Both the position numbers and the translations under genes were made by a program. DNA of 64,000 bases from Pseudomonas sp. TH43 (GTDB lineage: Bacteria > Pseudomonadota > Gammaproteobacteria > Pseudomonadales > Pseudomonadaceae): positions 1,126,001 to 1,190,000 of the forward strand of contig NZ_JAEKFI010000004.1 of the NCBI RefSeq assembly GCF_016650635.1. The letters are read 5' to 3'. Position 1 is the first letter of the stretch. Every line of letters begins with the position of its first letter. The notes under the pieces are model-generated. The model ran no database searches. It saw only the letters and a list, made by a program, of their open reading frames with translations, and was not told the DNA's origin. Positions 26,549 to 36,862 of the stretch are shown here, piece after piece.

Positions 26549-28546
26549 TTAGTCTTCCAGCAGCTCTTCAGCCTGACCCAGGATGTTTTCCAGGGTGAAG
26601 CCGAACTCTTCGAACAGTGCCGAAGCCGGAGCCGACTCGCCGTAGGTGGTCATGCCGATCACGCGACCTTCCAGGCCCACGTACTTGAACCAGAAGTCAG
26701 CGTGAGCCGCTTCGATCGCGATACGTGCGCCAACCTGCAACGGCAGCACCGCTTGCTTGTAGCCAGCGTCCTGCGCGTCGAACACGCTGGTGCAAGGCAT
26801 CGAAACCACGCGCACCTTGCGGCCCTGCTCGGTCAGTTTGTCGTGAGCCTGAACAGCCAGGCCGACTTCCGAACCGGTCGAGATCAGGATCAGCTCAGGC
26901 TCGCCTGCGCAGTCCTTCAGCACGTAACCGCCACGGCTGATGTCGGCTATCTGGCCGGCATCACGTTCCTGGTGCTGCAGGTTCTGACGCGAGAAGATCA
27001 GCGCCGATGGGCCGTCCTTACGCTCCAGAGCGTTTTTCCAGGCCACTGCCGATTCAACGGCATCGGCTGGACGCCAGGTGTCGAGGTTCGGGGTGGTGCG
27101 CAGGCTGGTCAGTTGCTCGACCGGCTGGTGCGTCGGGCCGTCTTCGCCCAGACCGATGGAGTCGTGGGTGTAGACGTGGATCACCTGCTTCTTCATCAGC
27201 GCGGACATGCGCACTGCGTTGCGGGCGTATTCCATGAACATCAGGAAGGTCGCGCCGTAAGGCACCAGGCCGCCGTGCAGGGTCACGCCGTTCATGATCG
27301 CGGTCATGCCGAATTCACGCACGCCGTAGTACATGTAGTTGCCGCTGGCATCTTCAGCGCTGACGCCTTTGCAACCTTTCCACAGGGTCAGGTTGGAACC
27401 GGCGAGGTCAGCGGAGCCGCCAAGCAGTTCCGGCAGCAGCGGGCCGAACGCGTTCAGGGTGTTCTGGCTGGCTTTACGGCTGGCGATGGTTTCGCCTTTG
27501 GCCGCGACTTCAGCGATGTAAGCCGAGGCTTTTTCGGAGAAGTCGGCTGGCAGCTCACCGCTCAAGCGACGCACCAGTTCATTGGCTTCGGTCGGGAACG
27601 CAGCGGAGTAAGCAGCGAAACGCTGATCCCACTCGGCTTCGGCCGCGCGACCTTTTTCCTTGGCATCCCACTCGGCATAGATGTCGGCCGGGATTTCGAA
27701 CGGGCCGTAGTTCCAGTTCAGTGCCTTGCGGGTCAGAGCGATTTCCGCGTCACCCAGTGGGGCGCCGTGGCAGTCTTCTTTGCCCTGCTTGTTCGGCGAA
27801 CCGAAACCGATGGTGGTTTTGCAGCAGATCAGCGTCGGCAGCGGGCTCTTGCGCGCGGTTTCGATGGCAGTCTTGATCTCTTCCGGGTCATGACCGTCAA
27901 CGTTGCGGATCACCTGCCAGTTGTAGGCTTCGAAACGCTTCGGCGTGTCATCGGTGAACCAGCCTTCGACTTCGCCGTCGATGGAAATGCCGTTGTCATC
28001 GTAGAAAGCGATCAGCTTGCCCAGACCCAGAGTACCGGCCAGGGAAGCGACTTCGTGGGAAATGCCTTCCATCATGCAGCCATCACCCAGGAACACATAG
28101 GTGTGGTGGTCAACGATGTCATGGCCAGGACGGTTGAACTGCGCGCCCAGGACCTTTTCAGCCAGGGCGAAACCGACGGCGTTCGCCAGACCCTGACCCA
28201 GTGGGCCAGTGGTGGTCTCAACACCCGGGGTGTAACCGAATTCCGGGTGACCCGGGGTACGGCTGTGCAGTTGACGGAACTGCTTGAGGTCTTCGATCGA
28301 CAGGTCGTAACCGGTCAGGTGCAGCAGCGAGTAGATCAACATCGAGCCGTGGCCGTTGGACAGCACGAAGCGGTCACGGTCGGCGAACGACGGGTTGCTC
28401 GGGTTGTGCTTGAGGTAGTCGCGCCAAAGCACTTCGGCGATATCTGCCATACCCATAGGGGCACCGGGATGGCCGCTGTTGGCTTTTTGCACGGCATCCA
28501 TGCTGAGGGCACGAATGGCGTTGGCACGCTCACGACGGCTAGGCAT
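26549..28546 (-). CDS. tkt: Transketolase
   Basis: A 665-residue thiamine diphosphate enzyme of the pentose phosphate pathway. The ThDP-binding motif GDGCMMEG lies near residue 155. Other conserved segments are SGHPGAPMGMA at the N terminus and THDSIGLGEDGPTHQP near residue 470. It supplies erythrose 4-phosphate and ribose 5-phosphate, linking directly to the downstream epd. The start ATG has AGGAG 6 bases upstream. Divergent from the SahR-like gene across a 258-bp gap. Confidence 0.95.
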   Translation of the reverse strand: MPSRRERANAIRALSMDAVQKANSGHPGAPMGMADIAEVLWRDYLKHNPSNPSFADRDRFVLSNGHGSMLIYSLLHLTGYDLSIEDLKQFRQLHSRTPGHPEFGYTPGVETTTGPLGQGLANAVGFALAEKVLGAQFNRPGHDIVDHHTYVFLGDGCMMEGISHEVASLAGTLGLGKLIAFYDDNGISIDGEVEGWFTDDTPKRFEAYNWQVIRNVDGHDPEEIKTAIETARKSPLPTLICCKTTIGFGSPNKQGKEDCHGAPLGDAEIALTRKALNWNYGPFEIPADIYAEWDAKEKGRAAEAEWDQRFAAYSAAFPTEANELVRRLSGELPADFSEKASAYIAEVAAKGETIASRKASQNTLNAFGPLLPELLGGSADLAGSNLTLWKGCKGVSAEDASGNYMYYGVREFGMTAIMNGVTLHGGLVPYGATFLMFMEYARNAVRMSALMKKQVIHVYTHDSIGLGEDGPTHQPVEQLTSLRTTPNLDTWRPADAVESAVAWKNALERKDGPSALIFSRQNLQHQERDAGQIADISRGGYVLKDCAGEPELILISTGSEVGLAVQAHDKLTEQGRKVRVVSMPCTSVFDAQDAGYKQAVLPLQVGARIAIEAAHADFWFKYVGLEGRVIGMTTYGESAPASALFEEFGFTLENILGQAEELLED

Positions 28547-28740
28547 CGCTGATCTCCTGGGTTCTGGTAAGTCGAAACGGAAAAAAGGAGGGCATTTTCC
28601 CTCACCGGAGCGCCTCGGGGCAATGACAGATAGTCATCCAGAGGCGTTTTTCCAATGGATAGCGGCGCTTTCTGTTGGTGAAACCTTTCCGCTACTCGTT
28701 TGTAGAGTTAACCGCGTGGTGAGAAGTGCCATTTATCGAG

Positions 28741-28764
28741 CAATATCAAAACTTTTTGATATTG
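28741..28764. promoter_or_regulatory. perfect 11-bp-arm palindrome upstream of the SahR-like gene
   Basis: CAATATCAAAA and TTTTGATATTG are separated by two bases. The site lies 41 bases before the ArsR/methyltransferase gene, facing the divergent tkt promoter region. It looks like an ArsR-family operator, probably for autoregulation of the gene and of metK. Confidence 0.65.
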
Positions 28765-28804
28765 GCCTTGCGGTGATTTACCCCCGTCTCTAGACTGCTG
28801 CCCC

Positions 28805-29800
28805 ATGAACTTACGCGTGCCTTCCATTCGCCATGACGATTGCGACGAGCTGGCGGCCCTGTGCAAGGCCGGCGGCGATCCGCTGCGGCTGAATGTATTG
28901 CGCGCGTTAGCCAACGATTCGTTTGGTGTACTGGAACTGGCGCAGATTTTCGGTATCGGCCAGTCCGGCATGAGTCATCACCTGAAGGTGTTGGCGCAGG
29001 CCGATCTGGTGGCGACGCGCCGCGAAGGCAATGCGATCTTCTATCGCCGCGCCCTGCCGCACACCGAATTGCTCGGCGGCAAGCTGCATGCCGCGCTGCT
29101 TGAAGAAGTCGACAACCTGACCCTGCCCGCCGATGTCCTGGCGCGCATCGCTCAGGTTCACGCGCAACGAGCCGCCGCCAGCCAGGATTTTTTCGCCCGG
29201 GTTGCGGAGAAATTTCGCGCCCAGCAAGACTTGATTGCCGGCCTGCCGCAGTACCGTGAAAGCGTGCTGGCCCTGCTCGACAAACTGAACTTCAATGGTG
29301 CTGCCACGGCCATTGAAGTCGGCCCCGGCGATGGTGCTTTTCTGCCGGAACTGGCGCGTCGTTTTGGCACCGTAACCGCGCTGGACAACAGCCCGGCGAT
29401 GCTCGAACTGGCGCGTCAGGTATGTGAACGTGAACAGCTGGCTAACGTCAGCCTGCAATTGGCCGATGCATTGAACGGCACCAGCCTTCAGGCCGATTGC
29501 GTTGTACTGAATATGGTCTTGCACCATTTCGCCGCGCCGGCCGAAGCGCTCAAGCACATGGCCGACTTGCTGCAACCGGGCGGTAGCCTGCTCGTGACAG
29601 AGTTATGTAGCCACAACCAGAGTTGGGCCAGGGAGGCCTGCGGTGATCTGTGGTTGGGGTTTGAACAGGACGATTTGGCCCGTTGGGCCACCGCTGCGGG
29701 ACTCGTTCCCGGGGAAAGCCTCTATGTAGGCTTACGTAATGGTTTCCAGATCCAGGTCCGCCACTTTCAGCGACCGGCTGGCGACACTCACCATCGGTAA
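28805..29800 (+). CDS. ArsR-family regulator with methyltransferase-like domain (SahR-like)
   Basis: A 331-residue two-domain protein. Residues about 10-95 form an ArsR winged helix (LAQIFGIGQSGMSHHLKVL, then EGNAIFYRRA). Residues about 150-325 form a Rossmann methyltransferase fold with motif I EVGPGDGAFLPEL. The SahR regulators of methionine-cycle genes are ArsR proteins responding to S-adenosylhomocysteine. The position 18 bases before metK, and the palindrome upstream, support such a role. Whether it binds SAH or methylates anything is not shown by sequence. No arsenic genes are near. Confidence 0.8.
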   Translation: MNLRVPSIRHDDCDELAALCKAGGDPLRLNVLRALANDSFGVLELAQIFGIGQSGMSHHLKVLAQADLVATRREGNAIFYRRALPHTELLGGKLHAALLEEVDNLTLPADVLARIAQVHAQRAAASQDFFARVAEKFRAQQDLIAGLPQYRESVLALLDKLNFNGAATAIEVGPGDGAFLPELARRFGTVTALDNSPAMLELARQVCEREQLANVSLQLADALNGTSLQADCVVLNMVLHHFAAPAEALKHMADLLQPGGSLLVTELCSHNQSWAREACGDLWLGFEQDDLARWATAAGLVPGESLYVGLRNGFQIQVRHFQRPAGDTHHR

Positions 29801-29818
29801 ATTCAGGAAAACATCGAG

Positions 29819-31009
<1,191 letters not shown>

Positions 31010-31031
31010 TATTTCCCCGGCGGTACCCAAA

Positions 31032-31068
31032 AGCCCCGTACGGTTCGCGCCGTGCGGGGCTTTTTTTT
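31032..31068 (+). terminator. intrinsic terminator of metK
   Basis: AGCCCCGTACGG pairs with CCGTGCGGGGCT over a 6-base loop and is followed by eight T. Confidence 0.9.
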
Positions 31069-31073
31069 GCTTT

Positions 31074-31155
31074 GAAGATCAACAGATCGCCGCCTGCGGC
31101 AGCTCCTACCCTGATCAATGCAGGAGCTGCCGCAAGCGGCGATCTTTTGATCTTC
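31074..31155. repeat. inverted repeat, GATCGCCGCCTGCGGCAGCTCC family
   Basis: Long inverted pair between metK and ligB, of the AAAGATCGC-GCAGCTCCTAC family. Confidence 0.85.
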
Positions 31156-31245
31156 CGCCGTTGAAACACCCCGAAAAACACTCGCCCGACCTCGCTCAAA
31201 ATCCTGACTAACCTTCAAAAACCCCCATGAGCAAGGACGCTCACG

Positions 31246-32913
31246 ATGCATTGGTTTTTGTTTGTTTTGCTGCACCTCCTATGCCTGACTGGCTACGCGT
31301 CTCAATGCCCGGACTGGACGCCCGCCCAAGCCCAGCGCGAAATCACCGCCCTGCAAAACCAGATCAACCAATGGGACGACGCCTACCACCGCGAAGGCCG
31401 CTCGCTGATTGCCGATGAACTCTACGACCAATCCCTTGTGCAACTGAACGAATGGCGAGCGTGTTTCAAACTGTCCTCGCCAACCGATCCTTTGCGTACA
31501 GCTTCAGGCTCAATCGCGCACCCCATCGCCCACACCGGTCTGGATAAAATTCACAAAGCCGAGGCCTTAGAAACCTGGCTACGCGAGCGCAAGGATGTCT
31601 GGATACAACCCAAAATTGATGGCGTCGCGGTGACGCTGATTTATCGCGAGGGCGTTTTGCAGCAGGCAATCAGCCGCGGGGATGGGGTGAGTGGTCAGGA
31701 CTGGACGACTTCGGCGCGCAAGATCGACGCCATCCCTCAACGCCTGACACAACCGCTGGATCTGCTGGTGCAGGGCGAACTCTATTGGCACCTGAGCGAG
31801 CACGTGCAAGCCCGATCCGGCAGCGTTAACGCTCGCGCCACCGTCGCCGGTCTGATGGGGAGAAAATCGTTGGATGCAGAGCAAGCCTCCGGGATTGGAC
31901 TGTTCGTTTGGGACTGGCCCCAAGGCCCAGCGCAATTGCCTGAGCGAATCACCGCGCTGACAAAACTGGGTTTCGCCACAATTGAACCTTACAGCCATCC
32001 CGTCACCGACTTCGCTGCCGCACAGAAATGGCGTGATCACTGGTATCGCTCCCCCCTGCACTTCGCCACAGACGGCGTGGTGTTGCGTCAGAGTCAGCGT
32101 CCACCTGCCGAGCGCTGGCAGGCTCGCGCGCCGTATTGGGCGATTGCCTGGAAGTATCCGTTTGCCCAGGCGCTGGCTGAAGTACGCAGGGTCAACTTCA
32201 AAGTCGGTCGAACCGGGCGCATCACGCCAGTACTCGAACTCAAATCCGTCATGCTCGATGACCGTGAGATCAAACGGGTCAGCGCCGGCTCCTTCAAGCG
32301 CTGGCAAGACCTGGATATTCGCCCCGGTGATCAAGTGGCAATCAGCCTCGCCGGTCTGACCATTCCACGGCTCGACAGTGTGGTGCTGCGCGCCACCGAA
32401 CGCACAGACCTCAACATCCCCCGCGCAGACGACTTTCACGCGCTGAGTTGCTGGCAACCCACGCCTGGCTGCGAAAGCCAGTTTCTCGCCCGCTTGACCT
32501 GGCTCAGTAGCAAGCAAGGGCTGGCCATGCAGCATGTCGGTCGAGGCACCTGGGAGAAACTTTTGGAAACAGGCCACCTGAACAACCTGCTGGATTGGTT
32601 GACCCTCGACGCGCCAGAGCTTGCTAAGATTGCCGGCTTTGGCGAACGCAGCAGCACGCGCCTGATGCATAGCTTCCATAACGCCCGGCAACAGCCGTTC
32701 GCACAATGGCTCAAAGCGCTGGGTTTGCCGCCGACGGGTCAGGCACAACTGGCTGACTCATGGCAGGCACTGGCACAACGTGACACTGAACAATGGCAGG
32801 CAGAAGCCGGTATCGGCCCCGGTCGCGCGGCGCAATTGAGCGCATTCTTTCGCGACCCGCAGGTGCTAGCCTTGAGCGAAATCCTACAGGCCGCCGGAAT
32901 CGACGGTTTCTGA
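31246..32913 (+). CDS. ligB: NAD-dependent DNA ligase LigB
   Basis: A 555-residue protein of LigB size (about 560), shorter than LigA because the BRCT and other C-terminal parts are missing. The adenylation lysine is in WIQPKIDGVAV near residue 122, followed by an OB fold (KVGRTGRITPVLEL) and helix-hairpin-helix repeats. The first 18 residues (HWFLFVLLHLLCLTGYAS) look like a Sec signal peptide, as noted for E. coli LigB, which is puzzling for an NAD-dependent enzyme. Confidence 0.9.
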   Translation: MHWFLFVLLHLLCLTGYASQCPDWTPAQAQREITALQNQINQWDDAYHREGRSLIADELYDQSLVQLNEWRACFKLSSPTDPLRTASGSIAHPIAHTGLDKIHKAEALETWLRERKDVWIQPKIDGVAVTLIYREGVLQQAISRGDGVSGQDWTTSARKIDAIPQRLTQPLDLLVQGELYWHLSEHVQARSGSVNARATVAGLMGRKSLDAEQASGIGLFVWDWPQGPAQLPERITALTKLGFATIEPYSHPVTDFAAAQKWRDHWYRSPLHFATDGVVLRQSQRPPAERWQARAPYWAIAWKYPFAQALAEVRRVNFKVGRTGRITPVLELKSVMLDDREIKRVSAGSFKRWQDLDIRPGDQVAISLAGLTIPRLDSVVLRATERTDLNIPRADDFHALSCWQPTPGCESQFLARLTWLSSKQGLAMQHVGRGTWEKLLETGHLNNLLDWLTLDAPELAKIAGFGERSSTRLMHSFHNARQQPFAQWLKALGLPPTGQAQLADSWQALAQRDTEQWQAEAGIGPGRAAQLSAFFRDPQVLALSEILQAAGIDGF

Positions 32914-33010
32914 ACAAGCAATCCCGGCCCGCCGGGAACCCAACGGCCGCCGAAGCGCTCCAACAGCGCAGTGCCCAACCGACCCGAATGCCTTTGCACA
33001 TGGAGCTTTT

Positions 33011-33406
33011 ATGAAATTTCTCGCACCGCTCGCCATGCTGACCCTCTGCGGCATGATGGCCGCCCCTGTGATGGCCGACGAAGACGCCCCGGGGCTGACT
33101 GGCTGCGCGGCCAAGAAGCAGGGCATCATCAACCAGATTGAACAGGCCAAGTCGCGCGGCAATGCCGATCAGCAAGCCGGCCTGGAAAAAGCCCTGAGCG
33201 AAGTGAGCGAATACTGCACCGACGCCGGCCTGAAGAAAGAACGCGAAAACAAAGTGCTTGAGGCCAAACACGAAGTCAGCCAGCGCCAGGCCGATCTCGA
33301 CAAGGCGATGAAGAAGGGCGACCCGGAGAAGATCAACAAACGCAAAGACAAACTCGCCGAGTCGCGCAAAGAGCTGCAGGACGCGCTGGACGAAATCGAC
33401 AAGTAA
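33011..33406 (+). CDS. DUF1090 family periplasmic protein (YqjC-like)
   Basis: A 131-residue protein with a clear signal peptide (cleavage after VMA, residue 22) and a long charged, coiled-coil-prone helix containing two cysteines (GCAAKKQGI and EYCTDAGL). This fits DUF1090/YqjC, small stress-associated periplasmic proteins of unknown activity. The ATG has GGAGC 6 bases upstream. It is a single gene with a REP pair just beyond. Confidence 0.8.
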   Translation: MKFLAPLAMLTLCGMMAAPVMADEDAPGLTGCAAKKQGIINQIEQAKSRGNADQQAGLEKALSEVSEYCTDAGLKKERENKVLEAKHEVSQRQADLDKAMKKGDPEKINKRKDKLAESRKELQDALDEIDK

Positions 33407-33417
33407 TTGATGGCCTT

Positions 33418-33548
33418 GTGGCGAGGGGATTTATCCCCGTTGGGCGGCGAAGCCGGCGCAAATCCGGCTGGCCGGGTCTGACTGAAAAACTCGGCTGTAT
33501 GGTTTTGGGGCTGCTTCGCAGCCCAACGGGGATAAATCCCCTCGCCAC
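33418..33548. repeat. REP pair, GTGGCGAGGGGATTTATCCC family
   Basis: Inverted pair between two convergent genes. Confidence 0.85.
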
Positions 33549-33572
33549 AAGATTACTCAGCAGTCTTGACGA

Positions 33573-34022
33573 TCAATGATCCCGAAACTGTTTATGGCAA
33601 GCGCTGCAGGCATCTTCAACTTTCTGCACCGCTGGCCCGAGGTTGCTGGCCTTGTACGGCTGGACCTGACTGGCAATCACCAATTCACCGGTGGCGGCTT
33701 CGAGGGTGCGGGCCATTTCCTGAAAACGGGCCTGCTGTTGCCAGACATCATCCTTGGCACTGGTGTGATCTTCTTCGCGAACCTGCGGGAAATGCTTCCA
33801 CGGCTCATGAGACAACGCATCGAGTTTGACCGCGCCTTCGGCGAACTTCGGCCCGTCGAACGGAATGCGCCCACGCAACATGCCACCGAGGTCTTCGCCA
33901 GTCTTGAGCATCTGCTTGAAGATCGCCTTGCGTTGCCCCAGCGGCGAATTAGGATCGACACCGCCACAGGCGGACAAGGTCAGACAGGCCAGCAATACAA
34001 CAGCAATTCTTTTAAGAGTCAT
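33573..34022 (-). CDS. Cytochrome c'-type lipoprotein
   Basis: A 149-residue protein with a lipobox (LTLSAC, C19) and a single C-terminal haem motif CSACH (C139, C142, H143) at the end of a predicted four-helix bundle. This is the class II cytochrome c layout. It would be a haem c protein tethered to a membrane on the periplasmic side, with a role in electron transfer or NO binding. The lipid anchor is unusual for cytochrome c'. Confidence 0.8.
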   Translation of the reverse strand: MTLKRIAVVLLACLTLSACGGVDPNSPLGQRKAIFKQMLKTGEDLGGMLRGRIPFDGPKFAEGAVKLDALSHEPWKHFPQVREEDHTSAKDDVWQQQARFQEMARTLEAATGELVIASQVQPYKASNLGPAVQKVEDACSACHKQFRDH

Positions 34023-34149
34023 GGTGGCTTCAGGTCACGGAATCGGCGGCCAGTATCCTCGCGTCACCGCCAAACACCAATAGCCCTATTAAAAATACGG
34101 GTTGCCCGAGCGCATGGAGCACTCGGGCGACCGGCACAGGAATCACTCC

Positions 34150-35328
34150 ATGAACAGCCGTTTCAAGGCCTGGCGTCATCCGCTGATCGCAACCCTTCCG
34201 CTGCTGGCAATCCTCGCTGGCTGCACCGGTGGCGACAGCGCCAAGCCGAAAACTCACGCACTGGCCACTTATGCCAACGCCACGTGGGAAGCATTGCCCG
34301 CGGTGTCCGATAGCGATCTGGTTGCCGGTTTCGGCTCGTGGCGCAGCGCCTGCACGCGGCTCAAGGCTGATGCAGTCTGGGGCACCACCTGCGCCGCAGC
34401 AGCCAATGTGCCGCAAAGTGCCGGCGAGATTCGCGCGTTCCTCAAGCAGAACCTCGACGTCTACGGTCTGCGTGCTGAAAACGACAATCCCAACGGCCTG
34501 ATCACGGGTTACTACGAGCCGGTTTATCCCGGCAGCCTGACGCCCACCGACACCGCCAATGTGCCGGTGTACGGCGTACCCGAGGACATGATCATTGTCT
34601 CGCTGGACAGCATTTACCCGGAATTGAAAGGCAAGCGCCTGCGCGGTCGCCTCGAAGGCCGAGTGCTCAAACCTTATGACGACGCAGCGACCATCGAATC
34701 GAAAGGCGTAAAAGCCCCGGTGGTGGCTTACCTCACCGATCCGATGAATTTGCAGTTCCTGCAGATCCAGGGTTCCGGGCGTATTCAGACTCAGGACGGC
34801 AAACAGCTGCGCATTGCTTACGCCGATCAGAACGGCCACCCCTACCGGCCGATTGGCCGCTGGCTGGTCGAGCAAGGTGAGCTGAAGAAAGAAGACGTGA
34901 CCATGGGCGCGATCAGCAATTGGGCCAAAGCCAATCCGTCGCGTATCCCGGAGTTACTCGGCAGCAACCCGAGCTACGTGTTCTTCACCCGTAACCCGGA
35001 CAGCAACGAAGGCCCGCGCGGCTCGCTGAATGTGCCATTGACGGCCGGCTATAGCGCAGCGGTGGATCGCAAGGTGATTCCGCTGGGCAGCCTGTTGTGG
35101 CTGTCGACCACGCGCCCGGACGGCACGGCACTGGTGCGCCCGGTTGCGGCGCAGGACACCGGTGGCGCGATTGCCGGCGAGGTTCGCGCGGATCTGTTCT
35201 GGGGCACCGGAGATGCCGCCGGACAACTGGCGGGGGATATGAAACAGCAGGGGCAGATCTGGATGCTTTGGCCCAAAGGCGCAGCACTGCCGCAAGTGCC
35301 GCAGGTGGCCGACACGGTAAAGCAGTAA
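34150..35328 (+). CDS. mltA: Membrane-bound lytic murein transglycosylase A
   Basis: A 392-residue lipoprotein (lipobox LAGC, C25) with the MltA domain followed by the C-terminal 3D domain. ITGYYEPVYPGS near residue 120 and AQDTGGAIAG with a conserved aspartate near 340 are signatures; the aspartate is the catalytic acid in MltA. It cleaves peptidoglycan to 1,6-anhydromuropeptides from the outer membrane. The start MNSRFKAW is preferred to one 16 codons earlier because it gives a normal signal peptide and has AGGAA upstream. Confidence 0.92.
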   Translation: MNSRFKAWRHPLIATLPLLAILAGCTGGDSAKPKTHALATYANATWEALPAVSDSDLVAGFGSWRSACTRLKADAVWGTTCAAAANVPQSAGEIRAFLKQNLDVYGLRAENDNPNGLITGYYEPVYPGSLTPTDTANVPVYGVPEDMIIVSLDSIYPELKGKRLRGRLEGRVLKPYDDAATIESKGVKAPVVAYLTDPMNLQFLQIQGSGRIQTQDGKQLRIAYADQNGHPYRPIGRWLVEQGELKKEDVTMGAISNWAKANPSRIPELLGSNPSYVFFTRNPDSNEGPRGSLNVPLTAGYSAAVDRKVIPLGSLLWLSTTRPDGTALVRPVAAQDTGGAIAGEVRADLFWGTGDAAGQLAGDMKQQGQIWMLWPKGAALPQVPQVADTVKQ

Positions 35329-35360
35329 TCCTTTAGCTTTGCTGAGGCAGTCAAGTAGCT

Positions 35361-35426
35361 ATCGCGAGCAGGCTCACTCCTACAGGGGAACGCATTCCAA
35401 AATGCGGGATTGAGCCTGCTCGCGAT
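35361..35426. repeat. REP pair, outward orientation
   Basis: ATCGCGAGCAGGCTCACTCC then GGGATTGAGCCTGCTCGCGAT, after mltA. Confidence 0.8.
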
Positions 35427-35450
35427 GAGGCCCTCAGCGACACTCGATAA

Positions 35451-35834
35451 TCAGGCCGACACCACAAAGAAACTGATGATCAACCCCATCCCCACAAACC
35501 ACACCAGCGATCGCAAGATCGCCCAGTCCGCCAGATAGCAAATGATGTACAGCAGGCGACTGGTGATAAACAGCACCGCCAGCACATTCACCGTCACCAA
35601 CTGCGCCGTCCCCACCAGATGCGCAACGATCACCGCTGCGGCAAACGCCGGCATCACTTCAAAACTGTTCATCTGCGCCGCATGCGCCCGTCGGGCCAGA
35701 CCGTTGAGGCTTTCCATGAAGTCGCGCGGATCATGGTTGTCACTCAGCCGATAACCACCCACGACCTTGGCCACGCCTGTACAGACATACGGTAAAAAGA
35801 TTGCGATCAACACACACCACAGAGCCACCGTCAT
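35451..35834 (-). CDS. MAPEG family membrane protein
   Basis: A 127-residue protein with four hydrophobic segments and the MAPEG-like loop LNGLARRAHAAQMNSFEVMPAFAAAV. This family includes microsomal glutathione S-transferases and bacterial homologues of unclear substrate. It is an inner-membrane protein. The next minus-strand gene upstream (DMT transporter) is 39 bases away, so the two may share a transcript. Confidence 0.8.
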   Translation of the reverse strand: MTVALWCVLIAIFLPYVCTGVAKVVGGYRLSDNHDPRDFMESLNGLARRAHAAQMNSFEVMPAFAAAVIVAHLVGTAQLVTVNVLAVLFITSRLLYIICYLADWAILRSLVWFVGMGLIISFFVVSA

Positions 35835-35873
35835 AACGCCATCCTTTTTTCGAGTTATAGAATTCGCGAGCGC

Positions 35874-36707
35874 TCAGAACTTCATTACCAGCATGCCGAT
35901 CAGCACCAGCCCACAGGCTAAGAGCCGCGGTCGGCCGAAAGGTTCTTTGAGATAGCGCATGCCGAACAGCACCACCAGGATCACACTGATTTCGCGCAAC
36001 GCCGCAGCTTCTGCAATCGAGCCCAACTGCATCGCCCACAGCACCAGAGCGTAGCTGGCCAACACGCAGAAGCCCACCGCCAAACCCAGCTTCCATTGCT
36101 CACGCCAGAACAGCATGAACGCCGGCCGCTTGGCGACCCACGCCAGCAGCGGAAACGGCCAGGCGCTGAGCAGCGTCACCCAGACCAGATAATCCAGCGG
36201 ATGCGACCAGCGCCGCAGCGCCTGGCCATCGATGTAGGTGTAGCAACCGATGCACAAGCCGATCAGCGCCACCACCGGCAGCATCGACCACGGCAAATGC
36301 TTGCCACCACCGCCCTGCCAAAGCAGGCAGATCATGCCGAACGGGATCAGCATGATGCCGAAGATTTGCTGGGTGGTGAGCACTTCGCCGGCGAAGATCA
36401 GGGTCAACGCCAGCACCACCAGCGGTGACAGACCGCGCATCAGCGGATAGACCAACCCGAGATCGCCGACCCGATACGCCTGAATCAGCAGATAACGATA
36501 GAGCAGCTCAAATGCTGCCGACGCGAGAATCCACGGCCAGATTTCCATGGGCGGCAGATTCACGAATGGCAGCGCGATAGCGACGAACAGCAGCGCCACC
36601 GTGTCCATGCACGCCACCACCAGCAGCCGCTCGGCGCTGAACTTGATCAACGTATTCCACGTCGCATGCAACAGGGCCGCCATCAATACCAAAACTGTCG
36701 CGAGCAC
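35874..36707 (-). CDS. DMT superfamily transporter, EamA type
   Basis: A 277-residue inner-membrane protein with about ten helices arranged as two EamA repeats (LLHATWNTLIKFS in the first and REISVILVVLFGMRYLKEPF near the end). It is a presumed metabolite exporter; the substrate is unknown. The family has many paralogues in Pseudomonas. Confidence 0.85.
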   Translation of the reverse strand: MLATVLVLMAALLHATWNTLIKFSAERLLVVACMDTVALLFVAIALPFVNLPPMEIWPWILASAAFELLYRYLLIQAYRVGDLGLVYPLMRGLSPLVVLALTLIFAGEVLTTQQIFGIMLIPFGMICLLWQGGGGKHLPWSMLPVVALIGLCIGCYTYIDGQALRRWSHPLDYLVWVTLLSAWPFPLLAWVAKRPAFMLFWREQWKLGLAVGFCVLASYALVLWAMQLGSIAEAAALREISVILVVLFGMRYLKEPFGRPRLLACGLVLIGMLVMKF

Positions 36708-36862
36708 GTTTCACTCCTTGATTTTTTTGTTGACCCTACACCAATGCGTGCGGCTGACCAACGGAGAGGACGGATTGTGTCCTCACCCCGAATCAGCCCA
36801 TCCAACCTCTGCACCGAAGATTCGGAGCGCTGTCTTTCCACCCCTCATCCAAAGGACCCCGG

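Noticed and set aside
26396..28552. A 718-codon open frame antisense to transketolase
   Set aside because: It mirrors tkt codon structure in GC-rich DNA and has no protein-like motifs; tkt on the other strand is certain.
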